A stretch of 49,266 bases of DNA, taken from assembly GCA_017536545.1 (NCBI GenBank), contig JAFXHF010000008.1:1-49266 (forward strand), written 5' to 3'. Within the stretch, counting starts at the first letter, position 1; the number at the start of each line of letters is the position of its first letter. Made by a program: the position numbers and the translations under genes. The notes below the pieces were generated by a model. It worked only from the letters and a program-made list of their open reading frames with translations, was not told where the DNA came from and made no database searches. This document shows positions 33,279 to 41,454 of the stretch, one piece after another. The stretch is from a bacterium (lineage in GTDB: Bacteria > Cyanobacteriota > Vampirovibrionia > Gastranaerophilales > Gastranaerophilaceae).

Positions 33279-34493
33279 ATGTTTGATATATCAACTCCAG
33301 AAACATATATTCCAACCATATTTCTAACTCTTGTGGCAATTTTTGTTTCCATCTTATATAAAGATGCGAAAAAAAATATCAAAGAGCATACAAAAGATTT
33401 GCCATATTACCATGAAATATCTGTTTCTATGAACTATATTGAACGCAATATTTTGGAAGATGGTAGATTTAAATATCAAAACAACGTTGATCCTGAAATT
33501 GTTCATAAAAACGAAATATATAATGCGTTAAGACATGCTGGCGTGTTGTATTCAATGTATTTATACGAAAAATTAGGATTAGAAACAAAATATAAACAAT
33601 CAAGAATTAAATCATCAAAATATTTCATAGATAGATATATCAAAAAACTAGACGAAAGTAGATATGCAGTTGTTTCTATTCCAGAAGAAGAGCAAATCAA
33701 ATTCCCAATTGCAAAATCAGGAGCTTCTGGAGTTGCCCTTTGTGCCTTAGCAAACCTATACAAAGATGGCGAGATTGAATTGGAAGTTTTACAAGGATTA
33801 GGTGAATTTTTACTTTCATTACAAAACGAAGAAGGCAATGTTTATGCATACTACGATATTGAAAAAAATATCGTAAACAAACTAGCTGAAGCTATATTTT
33901 ATCCTGCGGAAGCTGCTATTGGTTGGATTCACTTATACCTAGTTGATCCTCAAGAAAAATGGCTTACTGCTGCAAAAAACACCCTTAATTACATTATAAA
34001 ATCAAGAAAATCAATGGAGTTAGATATTCCTTTTGACCATTGGTCAGTTCTGGCAATTGAAGAGTTATTCAAAAATGATCTTGTTACCCCTGAAGAAAGA
34101 AATACATACAAAATGTATGCTGAACAAATGGCTATCCCGACATTATCAGACCAGATTACAAATAAAAATAATAGCTATTGTGGAGCTTTTAAAGACAACA
34201 TTAGACCTTGTAGCCTAGGAACTATTATGGAAGGTTTAGCTGCAATTTATTTTTGCACAGATAGTAAACCTCTAAAAAAGGTTATCTTTAAATCACTTTC
34301 TATTGGTAATATTTTCTTAAGCAAAGTTCAGGTTAAAACAGGAGTACAAGCAGGTGGACTTCCGAACTCTGCAAACTGGGTAAAACCTGGAGTTACACCA
34401 AATGCAAGTATTATAAGAATTGACAACGTTCAACACGTTGTTTCAGGTTGGTTAAAATTCCAAAATATCCTAAAAGTTACTGACAATTACTAA
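33279..34493 (+). CDS. membrane-anchored alpha-toroid protein, 404 aa
   Basis: One N-terminal membrane helix (YIPTIFLTLVAIFVSILY) is followed by a soluble, mainly helical domain of about 370 residues. Repeating helical pairs (NALRHAGVLYSMYLYEKLG, ASGVALCALANLY, FYPAEAAIGWIHLY, DHWSVLAIEELF, LGTIMEGLAAIYF) suggest an (alpha/alpha)-barrel like those of glycosidases, epimerases or terpene cyclases. Motifs VHKNEIYNALRHAG and KLAEAIFYPAEAAIG may line the active site. The exact function is not known. It appears to be a leaderless gene. Its 3' end overlaps the convergent diguanylate cyclase gene by 17 bases. Confidence 0.7.
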   Translation: MFDISTPETYIPTIFLTLVAIFVSILYKDAKKNIKEHTKDLPYYHEISVSMNYIERNILEDGRFKYQNNVDPEIVHKNEIYNALRHAGVLYSMYLYEKLGLETKYKQSRIKSSKYFIDRYIKKLDESRYAVVSIPEEEQIKFPIAKSGASGVALCALANLYKDGEIELEVLQGLGEFLLSLQNEEGNVYAYYDIEKNIVNKLAEAIFYPAEAAIGWIHLYLVDPQEKWLTAAKNTLNYIIKSRKSMELDIPFDHWSVLAIEELFKNDLVTPEERNTYKMYAEQMAIPTLSDQITNKNNSYCGAFKDNIRPCSLGTIMEGLAAIYFCTDSKPLKKVIFKSLSIGNIFLSKVQVKTGVQAGGLPNSANWVKPGVTPNASIIRIDNVQHVVSGWLKFQNILKVTDNY

Positions 34494-35139
34494 GAATTGT
34501 TTTATTTCTACCAGAATTTTTTGCTTCATATAAAGCTTCATCAGCTTTTTGTAAGAATTCTTCTTTTGTTGTCATTTCAGGAGTTAATTGACAAGCTCCA
34601 ATACTTACAGTGATATCTATTTGTTGTCCTAAATAATTCAACCCTAATGTTTGAATAGTTTTTCTAAATCTTTCAAGAGGAATAATAGATTGTTCAATAT
34701 CAGTTTCTGTAAGAATTACAGCAAATTCTTCTCCACCATAACGGAAAACCGTATCTGTCTTTCTAAAAGTTTGTAATGCCGCATTTGCAACTTGTTTTAA
34801 CACAAAATCTCCACATTGATGACCAAAAGTATCGTTTACTGCCTTAAAATAATCAATATCAAACATTACAAGAGTCAGTTTATTACTATATCTTGAAGCA
34901 CGTAAAAACTCTTTCTCAAAAGTTGTTTCAAAACATCTTCTGTTAGACAAACCTGTTAACTCATCTGTGATAGACAAATATTTAGTTCTTGTATAAATAT
35001 AGTTAATTTGTTTTATAACTTCATTTTTATTCTCTTCAGGAACATCAAAATCTCTAATAATATTTTGAATATTTTGTTGGATTTCATCCAACAATCCATC
35101 AGGGATATTAAATGCAACATCTTCTAAATTTTCAACCAT
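34477..35139 (-). CDS. diguanylate cyclase (GGDEF domain)
   Basis: A 220-residue protein with a short helical N-terminus (about 1-55) and a complete GGDEF domain. The GGDEF-domain start is DELTGLSNRRCFETTFEKEF, with FDIDYFKAVNDTFGHQCGD (metal and substrate residues). The catalytic loop is RYGGEEFAV, and the inhibitory I-site RKTD lies five residues before GGEEF. It should make cyclic di-GMP and be product-inhibited. No sensor domain or signal peptide is present. A strong ribosome-binding site (gaggag) precedes the ATG. Cyclic di-GMP could tune the polysaccharide, pilin or flagellar functions encoded around it. Confidence 0.92.
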   Translation of the reverse strand: MVENLEDVAFNIPDGLLDEIQQNIQNIIRDFDVPEENKNEVIKQINYIYTRTKYLSITDELTGLSNRRCFETTFEKEFLRASRYSNKLTLVMFDIDYFKAVNDTFGHQCGDFVLKQVANAALQTFRKTDTVFRYGGEEFAVILTETDIEQSIIPLERFRKTIQTLGLNYLGQQIDITVSIGACQLTPEMTTKEEFLQKADEALYEAKNSGRNKTILSNCQ

Positions 35140-35269
35140 AAAGCTCCTCTTATAGTTAATTTTAGCATAAAAATTTACTCTCTATCACAAAAATATAATC
35201 GTCTTTTTTTAGAAAAACTTTAATAGTTTACAAAATTCGTTACAAAGTTTAAAAAATCCCAATAAAAAT

Positions 35270-35284
35270 AGCCGCATAACGGCT
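35270..35284 (-). terminator. terminator after the prepilin gene
   Basis: Stem agccg (35270-35274) / cggct (35280-35284). On the minus strand it is followed by atttttatt. It lies in the 289-base AT-rich gap 35140-35428. Confidence 0.55.
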
Positions 35285-35339
35285 TGTTTCTTAAAAGGTT
35301 AGTGTGTAGGAGAAAATAAAGAAAAAGAAAATGGTTTGT

Positions 35340-35356
35340 GTACATATAATATGTAC
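35340..35356. promoter_or_regulatory. 17-base perfect palindrome
   Basis: The sequence gtacatat-a-atatgtac lies in the gap between the prepilin gene and the diguanylate cyclase gene. It is a good candidate for a dimeric regulator site, but no promoter can be assigned to it. Confidence 0.35.
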
Positions 35357-35428
35357 CCATAATTAAGGCAAAAGTAACATAAAATCAGCACAACTTTTAC
35401 ATTCCTTAATGTTTTTCTAAAAATAAAA

Positions 35429-36313
35429 TTATTTTGCGGTTTTAAGTACATATCTAGCAGCAGCACTTGCTGGTTCAACAATACCATCATGTATTCTTAT
35501 TGCATAAACATCTGTCATATGTTGTGCATCATTTTTAACAACACAATCATTTCCTGCTAATGAGTTTGAACCAGATGAACAACTTGCCTCTATATTAGGA
35601 AGATTTACTCCATTCACATCAACAACTCCAAAACAATCTGAAAGTGAAGTTGAAACGCCTGTTAAGTGGTGATCTTGAAGCACATTCCCTATTTCTAATG
35701 TACACGGAGTATTCCCAAGCGCTAATGGGAAAATAAATAAAGTACCATCTGCTAAAGAATACACGTGACCTGCGTTCAAACTACTGCCATCTGCAAGAAG
35801 TAATGGGGATGTATAAGTTATTGAATAATTTTGTTCTGAAGAACCTTTTCTAAGTTTCAAATTATTTGCCCTACCTAAATATGTAGCACCTGACAATGTT
35901 CCATTTAGAATTGCGCAGATTGTCATGACTTCTTCAGGATGTTCAGTTGCGGGACTCGAACCACATTTTGCGTTTATTCCAGCATAATCAAAATCATATT
36001 GAGCCTCACTCATTCGTGCGGCTTGAGAAAGAGTTGAAACTGCTTTTTTAAACACTGAACGATACTGTGAACTGCGAGTATTTGCAATTAAATTAGGAAT
36101 TGTCATTGCAGCAACAACACCTATTATACCAAGGGTAATCAATACTTCCGCTAGTGTAAAACCTCTTCTATTATTACTTTTATTTACCCCTGTCATTCCG
36201 GACTCCGATCCGGAATCTATTAATGCTAATTCTTTATTATTTATCAAATTGATAGATTCTGAATCAAGTTCAGAATGACTGTTAATGTTTTTAATATCTA
36301 ATAAATTTCTCAT
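35429..36313 (-). CDS. prepilin-like protein with repeat-derived leader
   Basis: A 294-residue prepilin. The cleavage site is G51, followed by FTLAEVLITLGIIGVVAAMT (Glu at +5), then a helical stem. The globular domain has cysteines (NAKCGSSP, TICAILNG, NTPCTLEIG, SDCFGVVD, EASCSSG, GNDCVV). The ATG at 36313 has a perfect aaggag site, so the leader is 51 residues, far longer than usual. Residues 13-21 (HSELDSESI) and 33-42 (DSGSESGMTG) are translations of two palindromic repeats at 36256-36276 and 36195-36216. An internal ATG at residue 40 would give a normal 12-residue leader. It is probably a pseudopilin or minor pilin. Confidence 0.85.
   Translation of the reverse strand: MRNLLDIKNINSHSELDSESINLINNKELALIDSGSESGMTGVNKSNNRRGFTLAEVLITLGIIGVVAAMTIPNLIANTRSSQYRSVFKKAVSTLSQAARMSEAQYDFDYAGINAKCGSSPATEHPEEVMTICAILNGTLSGATYLGRANNLKLRKGSSEQNYSITYTSPLLLADGSSLNAGHVYSLADGTLFIFPLALGNTPCTLEIGNVLQDHHLTGVSTSLSDCFGVVDVNGVNLPNIEASCSSGSNSLAGNDCVVKNDAQHMTDVYAIRIHDGIVEPASAAARYVLKTAK
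36195..36216. repeat. palindromic repeat inside the prepilin leader (1)
   Basis: Arms attccgga and tccggaat have a six-base centre and are preceded by tgtc. Translated on the minus strand it gives part of DSGSESGMTG. The form matches the repeats at 36256-36276 and 36470-36490. Confidence 0.7.
36256..36276. repeat. palindromic repeat inside the prepilin leader (2)
   Basis: Arms attctgaa and ttcagaat have a five-base centre. Translated on the minus strand it gives HSELDSES. It has the same arm and loop lengths as the intergenic copy at 36470-36490. Confidence 0.7.
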
Positions 36314-36381
36314 TTCTTTCTCCTTTATTTGTTTTTTATTTTTTGTTATTCTATCGAGCTAAAAAATTCAGCCTAAAAACA

Positions 36382-36453
36382 GTCAGACAATGCCTGACCT
36401 ACTTTCTTTGCAGGGGATTACTACGGACTCGCTACGCTCGTCCTCGTAATGAC
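36382..36453. repeat. interspersed repeat copy B plus hairpin
   Basis: 36382-36421 matches the repeat at 24969-25008. It runs into a further partly paired hairpin (36417-36450, attactacgga... with ...tcctcgtaat) containing ctcgctacgctcg. This is the first half of the repeat cluster filling the 479-base gap 36314-36792, in which I see no genuine gene. Confidence 0.6.
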
Positions 36454-36465
36454 AGTTAAACATTC

Positions 36466-36550
36466 TGTCATCCTGAACTCGATTCAGGATCTCATAATCA
36501 GACAACTCTATTTGTCGCATTATGAGATTCTGATTTTCATCAGAATGACA
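36466..36550. repeat. 85-base palindromic element
   Basis: The element starts tgtcatcctga and ends tcagaatgaca. It contains two nested palindromes, atcctgaa-ctcga-ttcaggat (36470-36490) and attctgat-tttc-atcagaat (36527-36546). Inner arms ctcataat (36491-36498) and attatgag (36519-36526) flank a short centre. The whole can fold as one long hairpin. Confidence 0.7.
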
Positions 36551-36558
36551 TCTATTCA

Positions 36559-36588
36559 CGTCATTGCGAGCAAATGCGAAGCAATCCA
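36559..36588. repeat. cgtcattgcgagc-type palindromic repeat
   Basis: The stretch cgtcattgcgag...gcgaagcaatcc has arms attgc and gcaat. It is of the widely dispersed short-repeat kind found in many bacterial genomes. Together with its neighbours it forms a cluster between two housekeeping genes. Confidence 0.55.
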
Positions 36589-36662
36589 GTTTAATACTTA
36601 GATGACAAAACAAATCAACAATATAGCCTAAAACAAGCCTCGTTACAAGCTCTAACGGGTTA

Positions 36663-36671
36663 CCCCCCCCC
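36663..36671. repeat. homopolymer of nine C
   Basis: Nine consecutive cytosines in AT-rich intergenic DNA, next to the repeat cluster. The tract may vary in length between cells or be a sequencing weak point. Confidence 0.7.
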
Positions 36672-36756
36672 GAAAATAAAGCTATGATTGAATTTTAGCA
36701 AATTTAATTTTTGGTAATTCATATTTTCATTATACACATTTTTTCAATTTATGCAA

Positions 36757-36787
36757 TAAAAAAGACCCCTTTGAAAGAGGTCTTTTT
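36757..36787 (-). terminator. terminator of the mfd-prsA operon
   Basis: On the minus strand aaaaagacctctttc pairs with the complementary aaaggggtctttttt, a hairpin with A- and T-runs that begins four bases after the stop of the PrsA-like gene. Confidence 0.85.
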
Positions 36788-36792
36788 GGTTC

Positions 36793-37938
36793 TTATTTTT
36801 TATTTTTCTTTTTGAATTCTTCTTTTACTTTAGAAGCTTGTCCGCCTGTTGCGTCATCAACTTGTCTTGATAATTTCTTTTGAATAACTTCAGGATTATA
36901 TCTTTCTTCCATGTACTCAATTTTTGCTTTCTTTTTAGCTGCTGCAGTTAAATCATCAAGTGCTTTGATTTGTTTTTCTGTTGTTAAATAATCTTTGATA
37001 CCAGATTTTGCTTTTTCATATGGTGTAACACCTGCAGCACGTCTATCTTGAACGTAGATAATGTGGTAACCAAATTGAGTTTTTACAACATCAGAAACTG
37101 TATCTGGTTTAGCCTCAAAAGCTACTTTTGAAAATTCAGGAACCATTGCTTCTTTTGGGAAGAAACCTAAATCTCCACCTTGTTTTGCTGAACCTGGGTC
37201 ATCTGAATATTTTTTAGCATATTCTGCAAATTTTGTTTTATCTGCTTTTAATTCTTTTGCTAATTTTTCAGCTTCTGCTTTTTTTGCATCCATTTTTGCT
37301 TCAACTTGAGCTTTCAATTCTTCTTGAGGAATTTCTCTTTTTCCGTTAAGAGTTAAATCTTGTTGAATTTGCCAAGCGTTTGCAGAAATTAAAAGGTGTG
37401 ATGCTCTAACCATTTCTGGGTTTTTGAATTTATCTGGATTTTCTTTGTAGAATTTTTCACATTCTTTATCTGATATTTCTATTTTACCAGCAGAAGTAGC
37501 TAATTTTTGCATTTTTACTTGTACTTTTAAGTCTTTTTTAAACTCACTTACACTAATACCGTTTGCTTTTAAAACTTCTAACAAACGATCTCTTCCACCC
37601 ATTTGATCCATAGTTTTTCTCAAAGCTTCATCAACATCTTTGTTTGTAACTTTGATACCACGTTCTTGAGCTTCTTGATCTAACAATTCAGTGATAATCA
37701 ATTGATTAATAACATTTTGTTCCATCATTAAATATAAGAAACCGTCTTTATTACCTTTCAAATCACCCAATTTACCAAATGGAGATTGACCAATATTTTT
37801 ATCTATAAGTTTGTCATATTCTGCTTTTGTGATAGCTTGGTCATTAATTTTGATAATTGCGTTTTGATTTTTTACACCACAACCAGTAAATAAAACTGCT
37901 GATAATGCCAAAGTTACCAATAATTTAGATGCCTTCAT
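36793..37938 (-). CDS. PrsA-like peptidyl-prolyl isomerase lipoprotein
   Basis: The lipobox LFTGC places the lipidated Cys at residue 20. A SurA/PrsA N-terminal chaperone region (about 25-170) follows. A parvulin domain (about 175-295) has ASHLLISA, AKKYSDDPGSAKQGGDLGFF and TQFGYHIIYV. The C-terminus is Lys-rich and helical. It assists folding of exported proteins at the membrane. The total of 381 residues is slightly long for PrsA. It follows mfd by 18 bases and ends at a strong terminator, so it is probably co-transcribed with mfd. Confidence 0.9.
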   Translation of the reverse strand: MKASKLLVTLALSAVLFTGCGVKNQNAIIKINDQAITKAEYDKLIDKNIGQSPFGKLGDLKGNKDGFLYLMMEQNVINQLIITELLDQEAQERGIKVTNKDVDEALRKTMDQMGGRDRLLEVLKANGISVSEFKKDLKVQVKMQKLATSAGKIEISDKECEKFYKENPDKFKNPEMVRASHLLISANAWQIQQDLTLNGKREIPQEELKAQVEAKMDAKKAEAEKLAKELKADKTKFAEYAKKYSDDPGSAKQGGDLGFFPKEAMVPEFSKVAFEAKPDTVSDVVKTQFGYHIIYVQDRRAAGVTPYEKAKSGIKDYLTTEKQIKALDDLTAAAKKKAKIEYMEERYNPEVIQKKLSRQVDDATGGQASKVKEEFKKKNKK

Positions 37939-37956
37939 TCATTTCTCTCTTTCTTT

Positions 37957-40900
37957 TTAATACTCGTGACTAACTTTGTATATATAATAAAACAAATCCG
38001 TCAAAATGTTAAATACTTCATTAAAATTTACATAAGATGTGTCTAAAATCAAGATAGATACACCTTCTTGGCAGGTTTTTGGTGCAAGTGTAAATTTGAT
38101 TTTTTTCGACAGATTATGTGGCAATGTTTTTTGAATTATATTCCATTCTGGTTTTGAATATGGTGTATAAATCCTTATACAATCTTGAACCTCACGGATT
38201 GCAGCAATTTTAACCTCCGTTGCAGAAAGTCTTAATCTGATCAATTTAATTAAGTTTTCGACACTTTCTGGTGGTTTTGCAAATCTATCAACCCACTCTT
38301 CAACAATATAATCTAATTCAACAGATGATTTTACATCAGCCAATCGTTTATACTCTATCATTTTTTGTTCAGAAGAACCTACCCACTCATCTGGGATATA
38401 AGCCGTAACATTAATATCGACAATAGTTGGAGTTGTTTTATTAACCTTTTCACCTTGAAGTTCTTGAACTGTTTCTTCTAACAATTCACAATAAGTATCA
38501 AAGCCAACATTTATCATATGACCGTGTTGTTTTGTTCCCAAAATGTTACCAACACCACGAATTTCAACATCTCGAAGTGCAATTTGATAACCACTACCAA
38601 GTGTTGTAAATTCTTTAATTGCTTTCAATCTATTAACAGCATCTGTTGTAATTTCCTTACATTTTTTATAGAAACAATAGCAATATGCCTGACGTTGAGA
38701 ACGACCAACACGACCTCTCAATTGGTACAACTGAGCCAAACCAAACCTATCGGCATCATGGATAATCATTGTATTAGCATTTGGAATATCAATACCATTT
38801 TCGATAATTGTTGTCGCAAGTAGAATGTCATACTCTTGATTTGAAAAATCAACAATAACTTCTTCTAAAGTTTTTTCATCCATTTGTCCATGCCCGATAG
38901 CTATTCGTGCATTTGGTACAATCTTCTGTAGTTGATTTTTAAATTCTTGAATAGTTTCAACTCGATTATATAAATAGAAAACTTGTCCTTCTCTATCCAG
39001 TTCGTGAATTATGGCATTTTTAACCATATTTTCATTCCACTCACCAACATATGTTTTAATCGGTAATCTATTTTTTGGTGGTGTATTAATTACCGACATA
39101 TCTTTAATTCCAGATAGTGACATATAAAGCGTTCTTGGGATTGGAGTTGCTGACATTGAAAGAATATCAATATTTTCTCGAAGTTGTTTTAATTTTTCCT
39201 TATGACGAACCCCAAATCTATGTTCTTCATCAATAACTAAAAGTCCCAAATCTTTAAACACAATTCCATCTTGTAACAATCTATGAGTTCCAACAACAAC
39301 ATCACAAGTTCCTGTTGCAAGATTTTTTACAGTTTGTGCTTGCTCTTTTTTAGTTCTAAATCTTGATAATAACTCAACACCAACACCAAAAGGTTTAAAT
39401 CTTTCAGAAATTGTTTGATAATGTTGCAACGCCAAAATAGTTGTAGGTACAACAACGGCCACTTGTTTACCAGAAGTTACAGCCTTGAAAATCGCTCTCA
39501 TTGCAACTTCTGTTTTTCCAAATCCAACATCCCCACAAATCAACCTATCCATAGGTTGTTCAGATTCCATATCGTATTTTACTTGAGAAATTGCTTTCAA
39601 TTGGTCTGGTGTTTCCACAAACTCAAAAGCCTCTTCCATCTCGATTTGCCAATTTGTATCTGGCAAGAATTGAATACCTTGTTGCATTTTACGTCTTGCA
39701 TAGAGTCGTAACAAGTCATATGCAACAACTTCAACTTCTTTTTTAACCTTAGCTTTGGTATTTTCCCAATCTTTTCCACCCATTCTGGAAAGTTTTGGTT
39801 TTATTGTACCTGAACCTCTATATCTACATAACAAGTTTATTTGTTCAGCTGGAATATGTAATCGGTCTTTGTTTGCGTATTCAATAGTCAAGTAATCTTT
39901 TAATTGACCATCGATTTCTTGTTTTGATAATCCCTTATAAACCCCCAAACCGTGAATTGTATGAACGACAAATTCCCCAGGTTTAATATCATTTATATTT
40001 TCAATATATTCTGGTTTTTCTTTGAAATAAGATTTTTTACTTGTTGTAACCTCTTTAGAGCGTTTGTTAAACAGCTCTCTATCAGTCATAATAATTGTTT
40101 TAAAATCTTCTAAAATACATCCGCCCAAAACTGTACTTTCTGAAAATTCTGGGTGAAATATTCCTTTTTCTTTTAGAATTTCTTTTACACGTTCTGGATA
40201 ATCTGTTGCGATAAGAATTTTATAATCTCTGTGTTCTTCAATAAAATCTGAGATTAAATCAATATTAGCTTCAAAATTTCTCAATGGTTGGGAGTCAAAT
40301 TCAATTAAATCCCCAATTTGACCATCTACAAAATTATTAAACCCTATTTTTGTAAAATAAGAAGTCCCCCTCAAAAACTCTTCATAAGTAAAATGGTTTT
40401 TGCCCTTTAACTCTTTGATATAACTTAATTTTAGATTTTCCTCTAATTGTTTTTCAAAATTTTCATTTACAAATTCGTATTTTGAATAAATTTCACTAGT
40501 TTCATCAAAAACTAAAATATAATCTTCAAAATAATCTAATAAACTTACCAATTTATCGTTAAAATAGTTTTGGTAAACCTCAATTCCATCAAAATAACAT
40601 TCATCGGGAACTTCATCTTCACTTTGTTGTAAATCTCTTACTATATCTTCTTTCCCATCTACTAAAAACTTATAAACAGGAAGAATTTTTACTTCTTTTA
40701 TTTTTTCAATAGATTTTTGGGTTTCGTTATTAAAATATCTAATATCTACAACTTCATCTCCCCAAAGCTCAATTCTTATTGGATTATCATCAAGGGAAAA
40801 AATATCAGCAATATCCCCTCTAATACTAAATTCTGAAACATCATTAACCATTGTAGACTTTTTGTAACCAAGTCTTACAAGATTTTGAGCTAATTCTTTT

Positions 40901-41328
40901 AAATCTAAACTATCACCTATTCTTATTTTTAGACTGTTTTTTTTGAAAAAATCACTTTGAGGAAATTTTTCCAATAATGATTTAACAGGACATAAAACTA
41001 TATCTGGTTTTGATTGTAAGATTTTGATTTGTTGAGCATAGTCGTATAAATTTGGACTAACCGTCTCATACATAGAAATATTCTGAAACGGCATAACTTG
41101 AGATTTTACATTAAATGCTGATAATAAATCACTTTGATATTTTAGGGCATTTTGTTCGGTTGAAGTTATAAACAAAACTTTTTTCTTTGAATATGCTTTG
41201 ATTTTTGATAAAAGATAAATTCTTAAAATTGATGTCAGACCAGTTACAGCAAAAGAAACATCTTTTTTAACCTTTGCTCGAAAATCCTCATAATTTCTTG
41301 AAATATCGTCTTCATTTATCATTAACAT
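37957..41328 (-). CDS. mfd: transcription-repair coupling factor Mfd
   Basis: An 1123-residue protein with the full Mfd layout. An N-terminal UvrB-like module comes first. The RNA-polymerase-interacting CarD-like domain (VVHTIHGLGVYKGL, about 452-466) follows, then a RecG-like motor with Walker A GDVGFGKTE (about 600), VIDEEHRFGV (about 698) and QLRGRVGRSQRQAYCY (about 871), and the C-terminal autoinhibitory domain. It removes RNA polymerase stalled at DNA damage and recruits UvrA. The ATG at 41325 (residue 2, MINEDD) is an alternative start; no strong ribosome-binding site is seen. The length is normal for the family. Confidence 0.97.
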   Translation of the reverse strand: MLMINEDDISRNYEDFRAKVKKDVSFAVTGLTSILRIYLLSKIKAYSKKKVLFITSTEQNALKYQSDLLSAFNVKSQVMPFQNISMYETVSPNLYDYAQQIKILQSKPDIVLCPVKSLLEKFPQSDFFKKNSLKIRIGDSLDLKELAQNLVRLGYKKSTMVNDVSEFSIRGDIADIFSLDDNPIRIELWGDEVVDIRYFNNETQKSIEKIKEVKILPVYKFLVDGKEDIVRDLQQSEDEVPDECYFDGIEVYQNYFNDKLVSLLDYFEDYILVFDETSEIYSKYEFVNENFEKQLEENLKLSYIKELKGKNHFTYEEFLRGTSYFTKIGFNNFVDGQIGDLIEFDSQPLRNFEANIDLISDFIEEHRDYKILIATDYPERVKEILKEKGIFHPEFSESTVLGGCILEDFKTIIMTDRELFNKRSKEVTTSKKSYFKEKPEYIENINDIKPGEFVVHTIHGLGVYKGLSKQEIDGQLKDYLTIEYANKDRLHIPAEQINLLCRYRGSGTIKPKLSRMGGKDWENTKAKVKKEVEVVAYDLLRLYARRKMQQGIQFLPDTNWQIEMEEAFEFVETPDQLKAISQVKYDMESEQPMDRLICGDVGFGKTEVAMRAIFKAVTSGKQVAVVVPTTILALQHYQTISERFKPFGVGVELLSRFRTKKEQAQTVKNLATGTCDVVVGTHRLLQDGIVFKDLGLLVIDEEHRFGVRHKEKLKQLRENIDILSMSATPIPRTLYMSLSGIKDMSVINTPPKNRLPIKTYVGEWNENMVKNAIIHELDREGQVFYLYNRVETIQEFKNQLQKIVPNARIAIGHGQMDEKTLEEVIVDFSNQEYDILLATTIIENGIDIPNANTMIIHDADRFGLAQLYQLRGRVGRSQRQAYCYCFYKKCKEITTDAVNRLKAIKEFTTLGSGYQIALRDVEIRGVGNILGTKQHGHMINVGFDTYCELLEETVQELQGEKVNKTTPTIVDINVTAYIPDEWVGSSEQKMIEYKRLADVKSSVELDYIVEEWVDRFAKPPESVENLIKLIRLRLSATEVKIAAIREVQDCIRIYTPYSKPEWNIIQKTLPHNLSKKIKFTLAPKTCQEGVSILILDTSYVNFNEVFNILTDLFYYIYKVSHEY

Positions 41329-41454
41329 ATCTTACATTATATAATACTTATCAATATTTTTAACCTATTTACATTATTTAACATAAAGGCAATTAATTTT
41401 TATTTTTAGTTTTTGTGATAATAGTGTAGTATGTAAATTTTAAAGGTAGGGAAA

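Noticed and set aside
35299-35490. Minus-strand ORF of 63 residues
   Set aside because: Overlaps the 3' end of the prepilin and the terminator region; no supporting signal.
36383-36613. A 76-residue minus-strand ORF (with peptides such as FAFARND, HSDENQNL, ILNRVQDD)
   Set aside because: The frame lies entirely in the repeat cluster; its peptides are translations of palindromic repeats, and no start signal is seen.
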